The notes beneath the pieces were generated by a model. That model was not told the DNA's origin and did not search any database. It was given only the letters and a program-made list of their open reading frames with translations. Below, piece after piece: positions 29,573 through 41,155 of a stretch of DNA of 64,000 nucleotides. The DNA comes from Pirellulaceae bacterium (GTDB lineage: Bacteria > Planctomycetota > Planctomycetia > Pirellulales > Pirellulaceae): positions 248,001 through 312,000 of the forward strand of contig BPJU01000001.1 of NCBI GenBank assembly GCA_026004775.1, given 5' to 3'. The translations under genes and the position numbers were made by a program. How positions within the stretch are numbered: the stretch's first letter is position 1; the number at the start of each line of letters is the position of its first letter.

Positions 29573-30065
29573 TTCCTGACCTCCCGACCCACAATGACTG
29601 GCTGCCTTCCGGGCAAGTCAGGTACGGACTATCCTGGTGCGTCACCGCCGATGCCGTCGTCCAGGCACCAGAGTCCACTGTAATTGCAACTCGTATCAAT
29701 GCAAGCCATTCGGATGGCTTTTTGGGGCGGAAGCCACGCGTGTACCCGGCCCGGCGCCGCAGCGCTCGGGCCGGGTGACACCGGTACGGCAACGTGCGTA
29801 AGCACCTCGAGGGTTCGAATTGTCAAAGAGCCACCGACAATCCGTGGTCACGCGACCGTGGTTCCACAGCCGGCACATCCGTATCCAGAGAACAACTTAC
29901 ACCGTGCTCACGGAGGGTACCACTCCTGAGCAGCCGGCATGGTTGCCGGTTGGGGGCGTGCGGCGAGCCAGCCGGTTTGACGGCGGTCGCGTGGCGAGGA
30001 ATTCGTTTACAGGAGCGCTGCCGGCGGCCGTTGGCCGATCGCCGCGGCGGTTCGGGCGAAATGCC
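29573..30065. other. Intergenic region upstream of cas2
   Basis: About 490 bases between cas2 and the oxidoreductase gene, both on the minus strand. It should hold the cas promoter. Two hairpins stand out: AAGCCAT-TCGG-ATGGCTTTTT at 29703-29723 and a GC-rich one (ACCCGGCCCG pairing with CGGGCCGGGT) at 29744-29776. No gene is supported here. Confidence 0.45.
29703..29723 (+). terminator. Terminator-like hairpin with T-run
   Basis: A 7-bp perfect stem AAGCCAT/ATGGCTT closed by a TCGG loop and followed by TTT on the plus strand. No plus-strand gene ends here, so it may be a relic, act on an antisense transcript, or separate the minus-strand oxidoreductase and cas units. Confidence 0.35.
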
Positions 30066-31181
30066 TTAGGTTGCGATCCGCTGCACGGTTCCCGGCTTGA
30101 CCGGTTCACCGCGCTCGGCCGATGCCACCGCGGCGAAACACAGCTCCAGGCTTTTCAAATTGTCCGCAGCATCGATGGAGGGCGCACGATTCTCTTCGAT
30201 CGCCAGCAGCAGCTCTCCCATCGTTCCGCTGAAGCCGTCGGGAAACCAGCATCCGGTCAGGCGAGGCAGAATTGCCCCTTCCGGCAGGTGGACGGAAACC
30301 GTCTGGTTCTTTTCGTTCGGGCCGAGGCTGATCAGGGTAGCTTCACTTCCGGAGATGATCGTGCGGTCTTGGCTGGCAAATCGCGTGTCGGCATGGAATA
30401 CCAGGCTGGCGAGTCGACCGGGATATTCGACGCAGACTTGGGCCAGCAGTGCCGGACGAGCGACTTGCGTCTTGCTTTTGCGGAGGGCCGCGTAAACACG
30501 CCGAGGCGGTTCGTCCGGCAAAAAGCAGCGCAAAATGTCGAACCAATGGATGGCGTAGTCGAAAAGGATGACATGCTTGACGCGATCAAAAGGCGTACCG
30601 GCAATCCAGCCATGGTTCCAATGATTGGACAGAGATACGGAGTGGATTTCACCGAAAAGGCCGAGGCGGACCAACTCTCGGGCATAGGACCAGTGCGGGG
30701 CCCATCGCCCATTTTGGTTGACAGCCAGGTGGACGCCGTAGCGATCAGCCAGCCGCGCGAGTTTTCTTCCTGTAGCCAAGTCCAGCACGAAAGGCTTTTG
30801 GCTGAGCACGTGTTTTCGGGCTCGGAGTGCCGCTTCGATGATCGGTACGCGCTGTTGCGGATGCGTGGCGATATCGACCACGGCGATGTCGTCGCGCCGC
30901 AGCAGTTCTCGATAGTCGGTATACACTTGCGCGTCCGGGTAGAACTGCCGCTGCCGCTCCTCGGCTCGTGACCTTTCTATATCGCATAAGGCGACGACCG
31001 GCAGATTTGCCGCGCGGTAGGCTTCCAGATGGTGCCGGGTGATGCCGCCACAACCGATCAGGGCCGTCGGTGGCCGGAACGTCGCCGGCCAGCGCGGCTG
31101 GTACGACACCTCCAAGAACCGCTCGGTTTTCGATTTTTCTTGGCGACTTGTTTCCGCCAACACCCCATCGTTCCGTCTCAT
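30066..31181 (-). CDS. Gfo/Idh/MocA-family oxidoreductase
   Basis: A 371-residue NAD(P)-dependent oxidoreductase. The dinucleotide-binding motif ALIGCGGITRHHLEAYR is followed by VVALCDIERSRAEE. The family motif VLSQKPFVLDLATGRKLARLA contains the EKP-type Lys (here QKP). The C-terminal catalytic domain has NQNGRWAPHWSYARELV and HVILFDYAIHWFDILRCF. Members oxidise or reduce sugars and cyclitols; planctomycetes encode many. The ATG at 31181 is chosen because the domain begins shortly after it; the frame is open to 31292. The neighbours do not reveal a substrate. Confidence 0.85.
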   Translation of the reverse strand: MRRNDGVLAETSRQEKSKTERFLEVSYQPRWPATFRPPTALIGCGGITRHHLEAYRAANLPVVALCDIERSRAEERQRQFYPDAQVYTDYRELLRRDDIAVVDIATHPQQRVPIIEAALRARKHVLSQKPFVLDLATGRKLARLADRYGVHLAVNQNGRWAPHWSYARELVRLGLFGEIHSVSLSNHWNHGWIAGTPFDRVKHVILFDYAIHWFDILRCFLPDEPPRRVYAALRKSKTQVARPALLAQVCVEYPGRLASLVFHADTRFASQDRTIISGSEATLISLGPNEKNQTVSVHLPEGAILPRLTGCWFPDGFSGTMGELLLAIEENRAPSIDAADNLKSLELCFAAVASAERGEPVKPGTVQRIAT

Positions 31182-31446
31182 CCAGCAATCTTTCTGCGCG
31201 TGACTGATGTGGCTCGTTCGTGACGAAGTACGGCCCGTTGAGGGCACGACCATAGACAGCAGACTCTTAACACCGGCCGGCCGCGCTGGCAAGGAGAGAT
31301 GGGCGCGCTAGTTGCGAAGCGGCGGCTTGTCGGTAATACTCGTACCGCTGCGGATGCGGATGCGGTTGCAGCCCGGGCTGAGTGGGACTTGAGCAGACGA
31401 TTTGTGCGGAAAGAGAACGAGGGCTTTGTGCCACAGGAGGCCGACG

Positions 31447-34020
31447 ATGAGCAACATGGGCCGGCGGCGAATCGCTTGGGTGTGGGTGGGGGCATTCGTG
31501 GCTGCGTTAGCAGTTGTGCGGAGTGGTGCCGAGCTGTGCGGGGCGGAACTGGCTCGGCTGACGGCCGCCACATGGAACGAGTTTGTTCCGGCTGGTAAGG
31601 AACGCGATTGCATTCTCGGAGACCTCGTATTGCGTAACGACCGAATTACCGCCGTAATCGCTCAACCGGTGGCCGGTCGTAATGCGAACATGACGGTACG
31701 CAATGTCGGTTGGTGTGTCATCGATTTGACGCAACGGCTGCCGGCCAACGATCAATTGTCGGCTTTCTATCCCGGTTCGCTTCGCTACTCGTTTACTCGC
31801 CCCGAGGCCATCCGGTGGGAAGACGAGCAAGGGGCTTACCCGTTGGAGGCCGGTGACTTTGTATTGCGCCGACCTCGAATCACGGTTTCCTGTCCGGCCG
31901 ATCCGGTCCAGGGTTTGGAGGTCACTGTGCGTTATACGTTGGCCGACGGCGACGCAGCTCTGTTGGTGGAGACGCTTTTCCGCAACACAACGGATCAGCC
32001 GGTAGAAGTCGAATTGAGCGACACGGTTCGGGCGGACCGGACATTTCAGTTCAGCACCGCATTGGATGAGAATCTGTTTCTGGCCGACGACGAGTTCTTC
32101 CGGCAGACTTATGGAATCTTTTCGGCCGAACACAAGGTGAAGCACAGTGGCGGCCGGGGGGTTGTGGTGCAGTATCTTTCGGGTGCGGAAGCCAAGATCC
32201 AATTGGCTCCTGGCGAAAAACGGGTGCTGGCTCGCCAACTGTATCCGGCAGCCAACAAGCTTCAGGCGCTGGCGATAGGCCGGTTGCTGCGGGGGGAGTC
32301 GGTTCATCGAGTGGAGGTGGTGATTACCGATCCGCGGGGAGCGGTGGCGGCGCCGCGAGTCGAGTTGTACCAGGGTGACGCACTGCTGGGTGCCGCTCGG
32401 GGGGATGCTGAGGGGCGTGTCGTGTTCGGCCTTCCTTCGGGCGAATACCGGATGGTCGTTTCCGGCTTGGGGCGTCCAGCGTCCAGCCAGTCGCTGGCGG
32501 TGTCCGGGGATACCAGCGTTCGGGTGGGGTTGGAACCGGCAGCGCTTCTTATCGGCAGGGTGACCGACACTCAAGGAAATTTCATTCCGTGCAAAGTGCA
32601 GTTTCAGGGGCTGGAGGGGACGCCGACGCCCGATTTTGGTCCGGACACGGCCGTGACGGTTCGCAACTTGAAGTACAGTGCGACGGGACGGTTTCGCCAG
32701 GAATTGCTGCCGGGCAAGTATCGGGTGTTGGTGAGCTATGGGCCGGAATATCACGCGCATGTCCAGACGGTTGAGCTGCAGGCAGGCCAGCCGGCGCGTC
32801 TGGAAGTGCAGCTGGAGCGGTGCGTCGACACTCGGGGATGGATCAGTGCCGATTTCCACAGCCACTCCAGTCCCTCGGGAGACAACACCTGTAGCCAGCG
32901 GGCTCGCGTGCTGAATTTGTTGTGCGAGCATATCGAGTTTGCTCCGTGCACGGAGCACAATCGGATCGATACGTATGTGCCGCATCTGCGAGCGCTGGGC
33001 GTAGAGCATCTGATGGGAACGTGCAGCGGGATCGAACTTACCGGCGCTCTGGGAAGCGTCAACCACCAGAACGCGTTTCCCTTGCGGATGCGCCCCCGCA
33101 TTCAGGATAACGGAGCGCCGCTTACCGACGCGAATCCGGTGGCACAGATTGCGCGGCTGGCGATGTGGGATGGTCAAAGTGAGAAGCTGGTGCAGTGCAA
33201 TCATCCGGATCTGGTGCAGATTTTGGCCGACCGGGACAAGGACGGCAAAGGCGACGGCGGGTTCTTCGACATGGTGCAGTACATGGATGTGATCGAGGTA
33301 CATCCGTTGCAGCCGATTCTGTTGGTGCCGGGTACCGAGGCGTTCCAGGCGGCGCAGCGCAATACGATTTTCCATTGGTTGCAGATGCTCAATCTGGGAT
33401 TCCGTATTCCGGGCGTGGTGAACACGGATGCTCATTACAGCTTTCATGGCTCGGGTGGGCTTCGCAATTTTGTGCGGAGCACCACCGACGATCCGTCGCG
33501 TATTGATCCTTTGGAGGTGGTGCGAGCCGCGGCGGGCGGGCATCTGGTAATGAGTAACGGGCCGTTTCTGGAAGTGACCGCCCGCTCGGGCGATCAGGCG
33601 GCCGGACCGGGTGACGACCTGGCTGCGCCGGACGGGCAGTTGGAATTACACATCCGCGTGCAATGCCCGAACTGGTTGGATATTAACCGAGTTCAGATTT
33701 TGGCCAATGGCCGGCAGATGGCCGAAGGCAATTTTACGCGGCGCCAGCATCCGGAGCGTTTCGGCGACGGCGTGGTGAAGTTCGAACAGTCGATCCCACT
33801 TCAGTTGTCGCACGATACGCATCTGGTGGTGGTGGCGGCGGGAGAAGGGCTGACGGTCGGCGAAGTGATGGGACCCCAGTGGGGCTCGCAAATGCCGATT
33901 GCCGTGGCAAACCCGATTTTCGTGGATGTCGACGGCAATGGGTTTCGAGCCAACGGTGACTTGCTGGATGTGCCGCTGCCTCTGGACCAGACTCCGGGAA
34001 TTCCGGTGCGGCAGCCGTGA
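31447..34020 (+). CDS. Secreted PHP-domain metallohydrolase with carboxypeptidase-regulatory-like domain (CehA/McbA type)
   Basis: An 857-residue protein. The ATG at 31447 follows CAGGAGGCCGACG and leads to a signal peptide (MGRRRIAWVWVGAFVAALAV). The beta-rich N-terminal half ends in carboxypeptidase-regulatory-like repeats (LLIGRVTDTQGNFIPCKVQF, LLPGKYRVLVSYG). The PHP domain begins at about residue 470: DFHSHSSPSGDN (H-x-H metal ligands), CTEHNRIDTY (~500) and NTDAHYSFHGSG (~658). Members of this group hydrolyse phosphoesters, carbamates or amides with bound metals. The substrate is unknown. It is divergent from the oxidoreductase gene. Confidence 0.8.
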   Translation: MSNMGRRRIAWVWVGAFVAALAVVRSGAELCGAELARLTAATWNEFVPAGKERDCILGDLVLRNDRITAVIAQPVAGRNANMTVRNVGWCVIDLTQRLPANDQLSAFYPGSLRYSFTRPEAIRWEDEQGAYPLEAGDFVLRRPRITVSCPADPVQGLEVTVRYTLADGDAALLVETLFRNTTDQPVEVELSDTVRADRTFQFSTALDENLFLADDEFFRQTYGIFSAEHKVKHSGGRGVVVQYLSGAEAKIQLAPGEKRVLARQLYPAANKLQALAIGRLLRGESVHRVEVVITDPRGAVAAPRVELYQGDALLGAARGDAEGRVVFGLPSGEYRMVVSGLGRPASSQSLAVSGDTSVRVGLEPAALLIGRVTDTQGNFIPCKVQFQGLEGTPTPDFGPDTAVTVRNLKYSATGRFRQELLPGKYRVLVSYGPEYHAHVQTVELQAGQPARLEVQLERCVDTRGWISADFHSHSSPSGDNTCSQRARVLNLLCEHIEFAPCTEHNRIDTYVPHLRALGVEHLMGTCSGIELTGALGSVNHQNAFPLRMRPRIQDNGAPLTDANPVAQIARLAMWDGQSEKLVQCNHPDLVQILADRDKDGKGDGGFFDMVQYMDVIEVHPLQPILLVPGTEAFQAAQRNTIFHWLQMLNLGFRIPGVVNTDAHYSFHGSGGLRNFVRSTTDDPSRIDPLEVVRAAAGGHLVMSNGPFLEVTARSGDQAAGPGDDLAAPDGQLELHIRVQCPNWLDINRVQILANGRQMAEGNFTRRQHPERFGDGVVKFEQSIPLQLSHDTHLVVVAAGEGLTVGEVMGPQWGSQMPIAVANPIFVDVDGNGFRANGDLLDVPLPLDQTPGIPVRQP

Positions 34021-34310
34021 GACGTGTTTGCCGGATGCCCTGGCTTGCTTGCCAGAAGCGGGCGCCCCAGTTAGGCTAACAAAAGCAGTGTCGTGCTCCA
34101 GTGGCCGCGCACGATCATGCCCTGGTGGCGGGCTGTTGCCCCGGGCCAATCCCACCGCGGGTTCGTCGTCCATTATGGGCACGGCCGTGCCTGATGTGTT
34201 GGCATGACCGTGCAGGGGAATCCCATGGAAAATCGTCGGCGGCCGACGGTCGCCGCTGGTAGTGGCTCGATGATGGTAACCTAGGCATAACCGCAGGCGA
34301 GGGTCAGGTA

Positions 34311-34745
34311 ATGGCAAACAGCGAGGAAGCGGGTCAGGTCGTATCGGAACAACAGAAGGAGCCGACGGGCAAACGCGTGCTGGTCGTCGACGATGATCCG
34401 GACATTGCCGAGGCGGTGCGGATAGCTCTCACCAACCGAGGTTATGAAGTGTTGGTCGCTCGCGACGGCAACCAGGGACTGGCTCTGGCCGAGCGAGAAA
34501 ACCCGGACCTTATTATTCTGGACATGATGATGCCCAAGCGCAGCGGCTTCTTGGTGCTGGAGCGGCTGCGCCGCAGTCCGGCGTTCCCGGTGCGGGTCAT
34601 CATGATTACGGCCAACGAAGGTGCACGGCATAAGGCGTACGCCGAGACGCTCGGAGTGGACGACTACATCCGCAAGCCTTTTGCCATGGACCGACTGGTC
34701 GACAGCGTGGACCGCTTGTTGAGCGGTAAGAAGGGCGATTCGTGA
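34311..34745 (+). CDS. Single-domain response regulator (CheY-like)
   Basis: A 144-residue receiver-only protein. The acidic pocket (VLVVDDDPDIAEAV), the phospho-acceptor Asp (LIILDMMMPKRSGF), the Thr (VIMITAN) and the Lys (YIRKPFAMDRL) are all present. There is no output domain, so it signals through a partner. About 20 N-terminal residues (MANSEEAGQVVSEQQKEPTG) precede the domain. It lies 650 bp before the prkA operon with no kinase next to it. The phosphorylating kinase may be the hybrid kinase at 53.4 kb or one elsewhere. Confidence 0.9.
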   Translation: MANSEEAGQVVSEQQKEPTGKRVLVVDDDPDIAEAVRIALTNRGYEVLVARDGNQGLALAERENPDLIILDMMMPKRSGFLVLERLRRSPAFPVRVIMITANEGARHKAYAETLGVDDYIRKPFAMDRLVDSVDRLLSGKKGDS

Positions 34746-35396
34746 GCAACAGCCGCGGCGTGCCGGCCGCTCGGCGCTGTGCCTGGTCTGGCGCACCCAA
34801 GCGTCCAGTGTTCAACAGCGGGACAGGTTGGCTGGAGGCGGTGTGGGCGCGAAGCGGTTGAATTCCGGCAATTTACGTAGGTTTATAGCGGCCCGCTGTT
34901 CCGGCCTTTGCCCGGTGGGGCAAAAAACTGCTATTGCCTTGTGGGCGGTTGGTAACTACGCTAGAAACTGGGAACGGTGGCGTTTGGGGCGCCGGCACGG
35001 AGGTGGTCGTCGGTTGACGAGCATGCGACGGACGAGCGGCCACCGGCTCCCGCACTAACCCCAACGGACGATCTTTTGCAAGTTCTCGCCGCTGCCCGCC
35101 AGGGGTGGGGCTTTCGACGCGACGGCTGATCTATCAGCTTTCCCACGGCGTCTTTCTTCAGGTCATCACCTCCGGGCTGTTGAAGTTGCGTGTAGCCGCG
35201 CCCACCGAGCTGCCTGTGTGTGGTCAACAGATGGCTGCGGGTTGCTGCTGCGCGCCGGCGGGAACCTGCTCAGAACGATTCCGGTGTTGGAGGGGGGAGG
35301 GGGAGAATTGTTGGATGGTACGGCGCTGGGAGCCGTAGCGAGCGTGGCAAGTAGGTTTGGGGCAGGATACGGAGTCGAGGCGTGGAGGCAGTGGGA
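34746..35396. other. Intergenic region upstream of the prkA operon
   Basis: About 650 bases without a supported gene. It is G-rich near 35,280-35,310 (GGAGGGGGGAGGGGGAG). It should hold the prkA promoter. I cannot place a sigma-factor motif with confidence. The start signal GGAGGCAGTGGGA sits just before 35397. Confidence 0.4.
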
Positions 35397-37439
<2,043 letters not shown>

Positions 37440-37475
37440 GACTCGGGCTGGCCGCAGCGGCTCGAGGGGCACGCC

Positions 37476-38585
37476 ATGGTAGACCGGATCGATTGCGACC
37501 AGGGGCGTTTCCGCCAGATCGTGCGGGGGCGGATCCGGCAGAACCTCCGCGAATATATCAGCCACAGCGAGTTGATCGGCCGCAAGGGAAAGGATCTGGT
37601 AAGCATCCCGGTCCCGTACCTGGATATTCCGCACTTCCGGTACGGCAAGAACGGGCGTGCGGGTGTGGGGCAGGGCGACGGCCAGATCGGCCAGCCGATT
37701 GCCCCCGGGTCCTCCGACCCAGGCGGTGGCGAAGCCGGCTCGGATCCGGCCGAGCACATCCTGGAGGTGGACATTTCGATCGACGAGTTGGCGGCGCTTT
37801 TGGGCGAAGCGCTGGCTTTGCCGCGCATCGAGCCGAAGGGCCAGGCCCACCTGCATCAGGAGAAGTTGCGTTATTCGAGCATACGCCGGGTGGGACCGGA
37901 GTCATTGCGGCACTTCAAGCGCACCTATATCACGGCTCTGCGCCGCCAATTGGCCGAAGGCACTTACGATCCGCGGCGACCACGTGTGGTGCCCCTGCGC
38001 GAAGACCGCCGCTATCGGGCATGGCGGCCGGTGGATGAGCCGCAGGCCAACGCGGTGATCATCTATATCATGGATGTGTCTGGATCGATGGGTGACGACC
38101 AGAAACAGATCGTCCGCACGTGTGCTTTCTGGATCGACACCTGGCTCAAGAGCCAATACCGCGGCTTGGAGAGGCGGTACATCATCCATGATGCGGCCGC
38201 CAAAGTGGTCGATGAAGAGACGTTTTATCATACGCGTGAAAGCGGCGGCACCCGCATCAGCTCCGCCTACCGCGTAGCCCACGAACTGTTGCAGCAGCGT
38301 TTTCCGGTGGAAGACTGGAATATCTACTTTTTCCAGTTCTCCGACGGCGACAACTGGGGTGACGACAGCCGCCACGCCGTGCAGTTGCTCAAGGAATCGC
38401 TGCTGCCGAAGGCGAACCTGTTTTGCTATGGCCAGGTGCACAGCCCGTACGGCAGCGGGGAGTTCCTGCGGGTGTTGCGGAGCGTCGCCACCGGGGAACT
38501 GCGGGAAAAACTGGTTTGGGCCGAAATAGACGATCGGGATGCCATTTGTGACGCCATTCGCCTTTTTCTGGGAACGGGGCGATGA
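37476..38585 (+). CDS. yeaH: YeaH/YhbH-family protein (DUF444, VWA-like)
   Basis: A 369-residue DUF444 protein. The N-terminal part has VSIPVPYLDIPHFRYG and a Gly-rich linker. The C-terminal half is a von Willebrand A-like fold with an intact MIDAS-type motif (IYIMDVSGSMGDDQK), and IYFFQFSDGDNWG further on. YeaH homologues act with PrkA and SpoVR in stress responses; the biochemical role is unresolved. It starts 36 bp after the prkA stop and is followed by the small gene after 28 bp. Confidence 0.93.
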   Translation: MVDRIDCDQGRFRQIVRGRIRQNLREYISHSELIGRKGKDLVSIPVPYLDIPHFRYGKNGRAGVGQGDGQIGQPIAPGSSDPGGGEAGSDPAEHILEVDISIDELAALLGEALALPRIEPKGQAHLHQEKLRYSSIRRVGPESLRHFKRTYITALRRQLAEGTYDPRRPRVVPLREDRRYRAWRPVDEPQANAVIIYIMDVSGSMGDDQKQIVRTCAFWIDTWLKSQYRGLERRYIIHDAAAKVVDEETFYHTRESGGTRISSAYRVAHELLQQRFPVEDWNIYFFQFSDGDNWGDDSRHAVQLLKESLLPKANLFCYGQVHSPYGSGEFLRVLRSVATGELREKLVWAEIDDRDAICDAIRLFLGTGR

Positions 38586-38613
38586 GCAACCGGCTGCGAG
38601 GGGAAGGTGAACC

Positions 38614-38811
38614 ATGATGATTCGACGCGAATTCGCACCGGCGCGGCAGCTTTACCGCGTGCGATTGGGCCATCTGGTGGTGATGGTCGAGGCGCCGAAT
38701 CGGGAGGAGGCGATTCGGCGGGCACGCCGTCAGTTGGGCCGTGAGTGGCCGCGGCTGTGGGACATGATCCAGCAGGCCGCCGAGCAACGGTTCCAGGTGG
38801 AGAAACTCTGA
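38614..38811 (+). CDS. Small conserved-looking protein inside the prkA operon
   Basis: A 65-residue basic protein (MMIRREFAPARQLYRVRLGH, then VVMVEAPNREEAIRRARRQL). It has a short beta hairpin-like start and an amphipathic Arg-rich helix. Its TGA overlaps the spoVR ATG (TGATG at 38809-38813), so it is translationally coupled to SpoVR. The start ATG follows GGGGAAGGTGAACC. I do not recognise a family. Its tight placement between yeaH and spoVR argues that it is a real gene and a possible partner of the complex. Confidence 0.75.
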   Translation: MMIRREFAPARQLYRVRLGHLVVMVEAPNREEAIRRARRQLGREWPRLWDMIQQAAEQRFQVEKL

Positions 38812-40376
38812 TGGCGCAAATGCGACCGGAATTGGCCCCCCACTTTCGCCCTCTGCCCGATGAACTGCGGCGTGTGCAGGAGCAGATGGAGTATTGGGCC
38901 CGCCATTACGGGCTGGATTTCTTTACCACCGTCTTCGAATTGGTGGATGCCAAACAGCTCCATGCCATCGCCGCCTATGGCGGCTTCCCCACACGCTATC
39001 CGCATTGGCGGTTCGGGATGGAGTATGAGCGGTTGGCCAAGGGGTACTCGTACGGGTTGCAGAAAATCTATGAGCTGGTGATCAATAACGACCCGTGCTA
39101 CGCCTACCTGCTGGACAGCAACTCGCTGACCGACCACAAACTGGTAATGGCACATGTCTTCGGCCATTGCGACTTTTTCAAGAACAATTATTGGTTCAGC
39201 CAGACCAACCGGCACATGATCGATGAGATGGCGAACCACGGCAACCGCATCCGCCGCTATATGGATCGGTTCGGCGTGGAGAAGGTCGAAACGTTTATTG
39301 ATGCCTGTTTGAGCATCGAAGACTTGATCGATATCTACTCGCCGTTCATCCGCCGCACGGATGTGAAACCGCAGAAGTACGAGTTTCCTGAGCCGACGGA
39401 GGTGGACGAAGAGCCGCCGTTGCCCACTCGGTTTCGAGCCAAGCCGTACATGGATCCGTTCATCAATCCGCCGGAAGTACTGGCGGCCGAACGGGAATCG
39501 CGTCGCAAACAGATGGAGATGCGGCAGAAGTTCCCGCCGGAACCTTTACGTGACGTAATGGGTTTTATTCTCGAGCACGCACCGTTGAAGCCATGGCAGG
39601 CCGATGTGCTGGCGATCGTGCGCGACGAGGCCTATTACTTTGCACCGCAGGCCCAGACAAAGATCATGAATGAGGGGTGGGCTACGTACTGGCATTCGAC
39701 GATCATGACGCGCCACGGTCTGGAAGCCCGAGACGTTGTCTGCTATGCCGACCATTGCGCGGGTACTCTGGCTTCTTCCCCCACGCGCCTGAACCCGTAC
39801 AAGCTCGGGGTGGAGCTGTTCCGCGACATTGAAGATCGTTGGAACCGAGGGTGTTTCGGCGAAGAATATGAGCGGTGTGACGATGCGCGGGAAAAAGCCG
39901 AGTGGGACACCGGAGCCGGCCTGGGCCGGCAGAAGATCTTCGAAGTACGGCGCATCCACAACGACGTGACCTTTATCGATGAATTCCTCACGCTGGAATT
40001 CTGCCAGCGCCACAAATTGTTCTCCTTCGGCTACAACGCCGAAAGCGGGATGTACGAAATCCAGAGTCGCAAATTCGAAGATATCAAACGCACGCTGTTG
40101 TTTAACCTCACGAACCTGGGCCGCCCGATAATTTATGTAACGGACGGCAATTACCGTAATCGAGGCGAACTGTATCTGGAACATCGATTTTCCGGAGTCG
40201 AACTGGACAAGAAATACGCCGCCGATACGCTGCGGAACCTCCATACGCTGTGGGGTAGACCGGTACACATTGAAACGGTGATGGACCAGCACGTTACCGT
40301 GCTCAGCTACGACGGGCAACAGTTCCACGAAGAAATAGGAAAAGCCGTTCCTCAAGTGGCTTCGGCTGCATCCTGA
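38811..40376 (+). CDS. spoVR: SpoVR-family protein
   Basis: A 521-residue SpoVR protein. Diagnostic stretches are YGLDFFTTVFELVDAKQLHA, AYGGFPTRYPHWRFGMEYE, GYSYGLQKIYELVINNDPCY and MAHVFGHCDFFKNN (His-rich). Later, ATYWHSTIMTRHGLEARDVV and EFCQRHKLFSFGYN follow. In Bacillus SpoVR affects cortex formation; in non-sporulating bacteria it is part of the PrkA-YeaH stress module. Planctomycetes do not form endospores, so the second role applies. The ATG at 38811 overlaps the stop of the small gene before it. Confidence 0.95.
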   Translation: MAQMRPELAPHFRPLPDELRRVQEQMEYWARHYGLDFFTTVFELVDAKQLHAIAAYGGFPTRYPHWRFGMEYERLAKGYSYGLQKIYELVINNDPCYAYLLDSNSLTDHKLVMAHVFGHCDFFKNNYWFSQTNRHMIDEMANHGNRIRRYMDRFGVEKVETFIDACLSIEDLIDIYSPFIRRTDVKPQKYEFPEPTEVDEEPPLPTRFRAKPYMDPFINPPEVLAAERESRRKQMEMRQKFPPEPLRDVMGFILEHAPLKPWQADVLAIVRDEAYYFAPQAQTKIMNEGWATYWHSTIMTRHGLEARDVVCYADHCAGTLASSPTRLNPYKLGVELFRDIEDRWNRGCFGEEYERCDDAREKAEWDTGAGLGRQKIFEVRRIHNDVTFIDEFLTLEFCQRHKLFSFGYNAESGMYEIQSRKFEDIKRTLLFNLTNLGRPIIYVTDGNYRNRGELYLEHRFSGVELDKKYAADTLRNLHTLWGRPVHIETVMDQHVTVLSYDGQQFHEEIGKAVPQVASAAS

Positions 40377-40452
40377 CAGGAGCGTTTCGAGGCCGCCGAT
40401 ATCCGTAACGCGCAGGTCCTTGCCTGCGGCAGAGAGTGCAGAGGTGAATTCG

Positions 40453-40926
40453 ATGTTTGACACTCATTTGATCGAGCAGCAATTGGATGCACTGGCACAA
40501 CAGGTGCCTGGGACGGGAGAAGTCGGTTTTTCATTCGCCGGTGGCCAGTGCCGCTGCGAACTGGAGAGCGTGGACCGGATCGGGTGTGCCGTTCGGGTAG
40601 TGCACGTTTCGTACTCTCCCATCGACGTGCCTCGAATGCGCAAACTTGCCGACCAGCTTTGCCGCCAGTTGCACTACCTGGTGGAACCCTTGCGGGTCGT
40701 GGAAGTGGATAACGAGGCGACTGCGGTTCAGGTGCGTTCGGATCCGCCTTCACGTACTTCCACGGGCCGTACGTATTATGAGCTGTTGGTACGCCCGGAC
40801 CGGCTCGAACTGGTGCGGTATGAGGCGCCGTCGGGCGAACAGCGGCGGCGGATTTCCATGCACTTGACACGCGAGGTACTCATACGGCTCATCGGGGACC
40901 TGACCGGTACCGTGTCGCGTATCTGA
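40453..40926 (+). CDS. Hypothetical protein downstream of spoVR
   Basis: A 157-residue protein (MFDTHLIEQQLDALAQQ...). The start ATG at 40453 follows AGAGGTGAATTCG. It is an alpha/beta protein with a pattern such as GCAVRVVHVSYSPIDVPRMR and TGRTYYELLVRPDRLELVRY, and no signal peptide or catalytic motif that I recognise. It begins 76 bp after spoVR on the same strand and could be a fifth gene of that operon. It resembles no named family by eye. Confidence 0.6.
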   Translation: MFDTHLIEQQLDALAQQVPGTGEVGFSFAGGQCRCELESVDRIGCAVRVVHVSYSPIDVPRMRKLADQLCRQLHYLVEPLRVVEVDNEATAVQVRSDPPSRTSTGRTYYELLVRPDRLELVRYEAPSGEQRRRISMHLTREVLIRLIGDLTGTVSRI

Positions 40927-41155
40927 CCAAGGCCCGCCGTCCTGGATTGTGTTCGGATGCGGAGCGTCGCGGACGCGGAGTGTCGCGTCCTGGGAAACGG
41001 CCGAATCGGCCACCTGTGGCGGTTCTCCACGATTCCTCGCATAATAAAATTCGGAAGCGCACGGTTGGCGCTGCGGTATGCACCGAACAGCGTTTTTGGG
41101 GGCGGGTGCTCTCCCCGGCAGGATAGGCTGCTCGTCCCAATCAGGGGGTTGGACG

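Noticed and set aside
29820-30971. Long plus-strand open frame opposite the oxidoreductase gene
   Set aside because: It is the antisense shadow of the Gfo/Idh/MocA gene; its protein has no recognisable motif.
31507-33543. 678-codon minus-strand frame opposite the PHP-domain gene
   Set aside because: Antisense shadow in a GC-rich gene; the plus-strand frame has the signal peptide, the PHP motifs and the ribosome-binding site.
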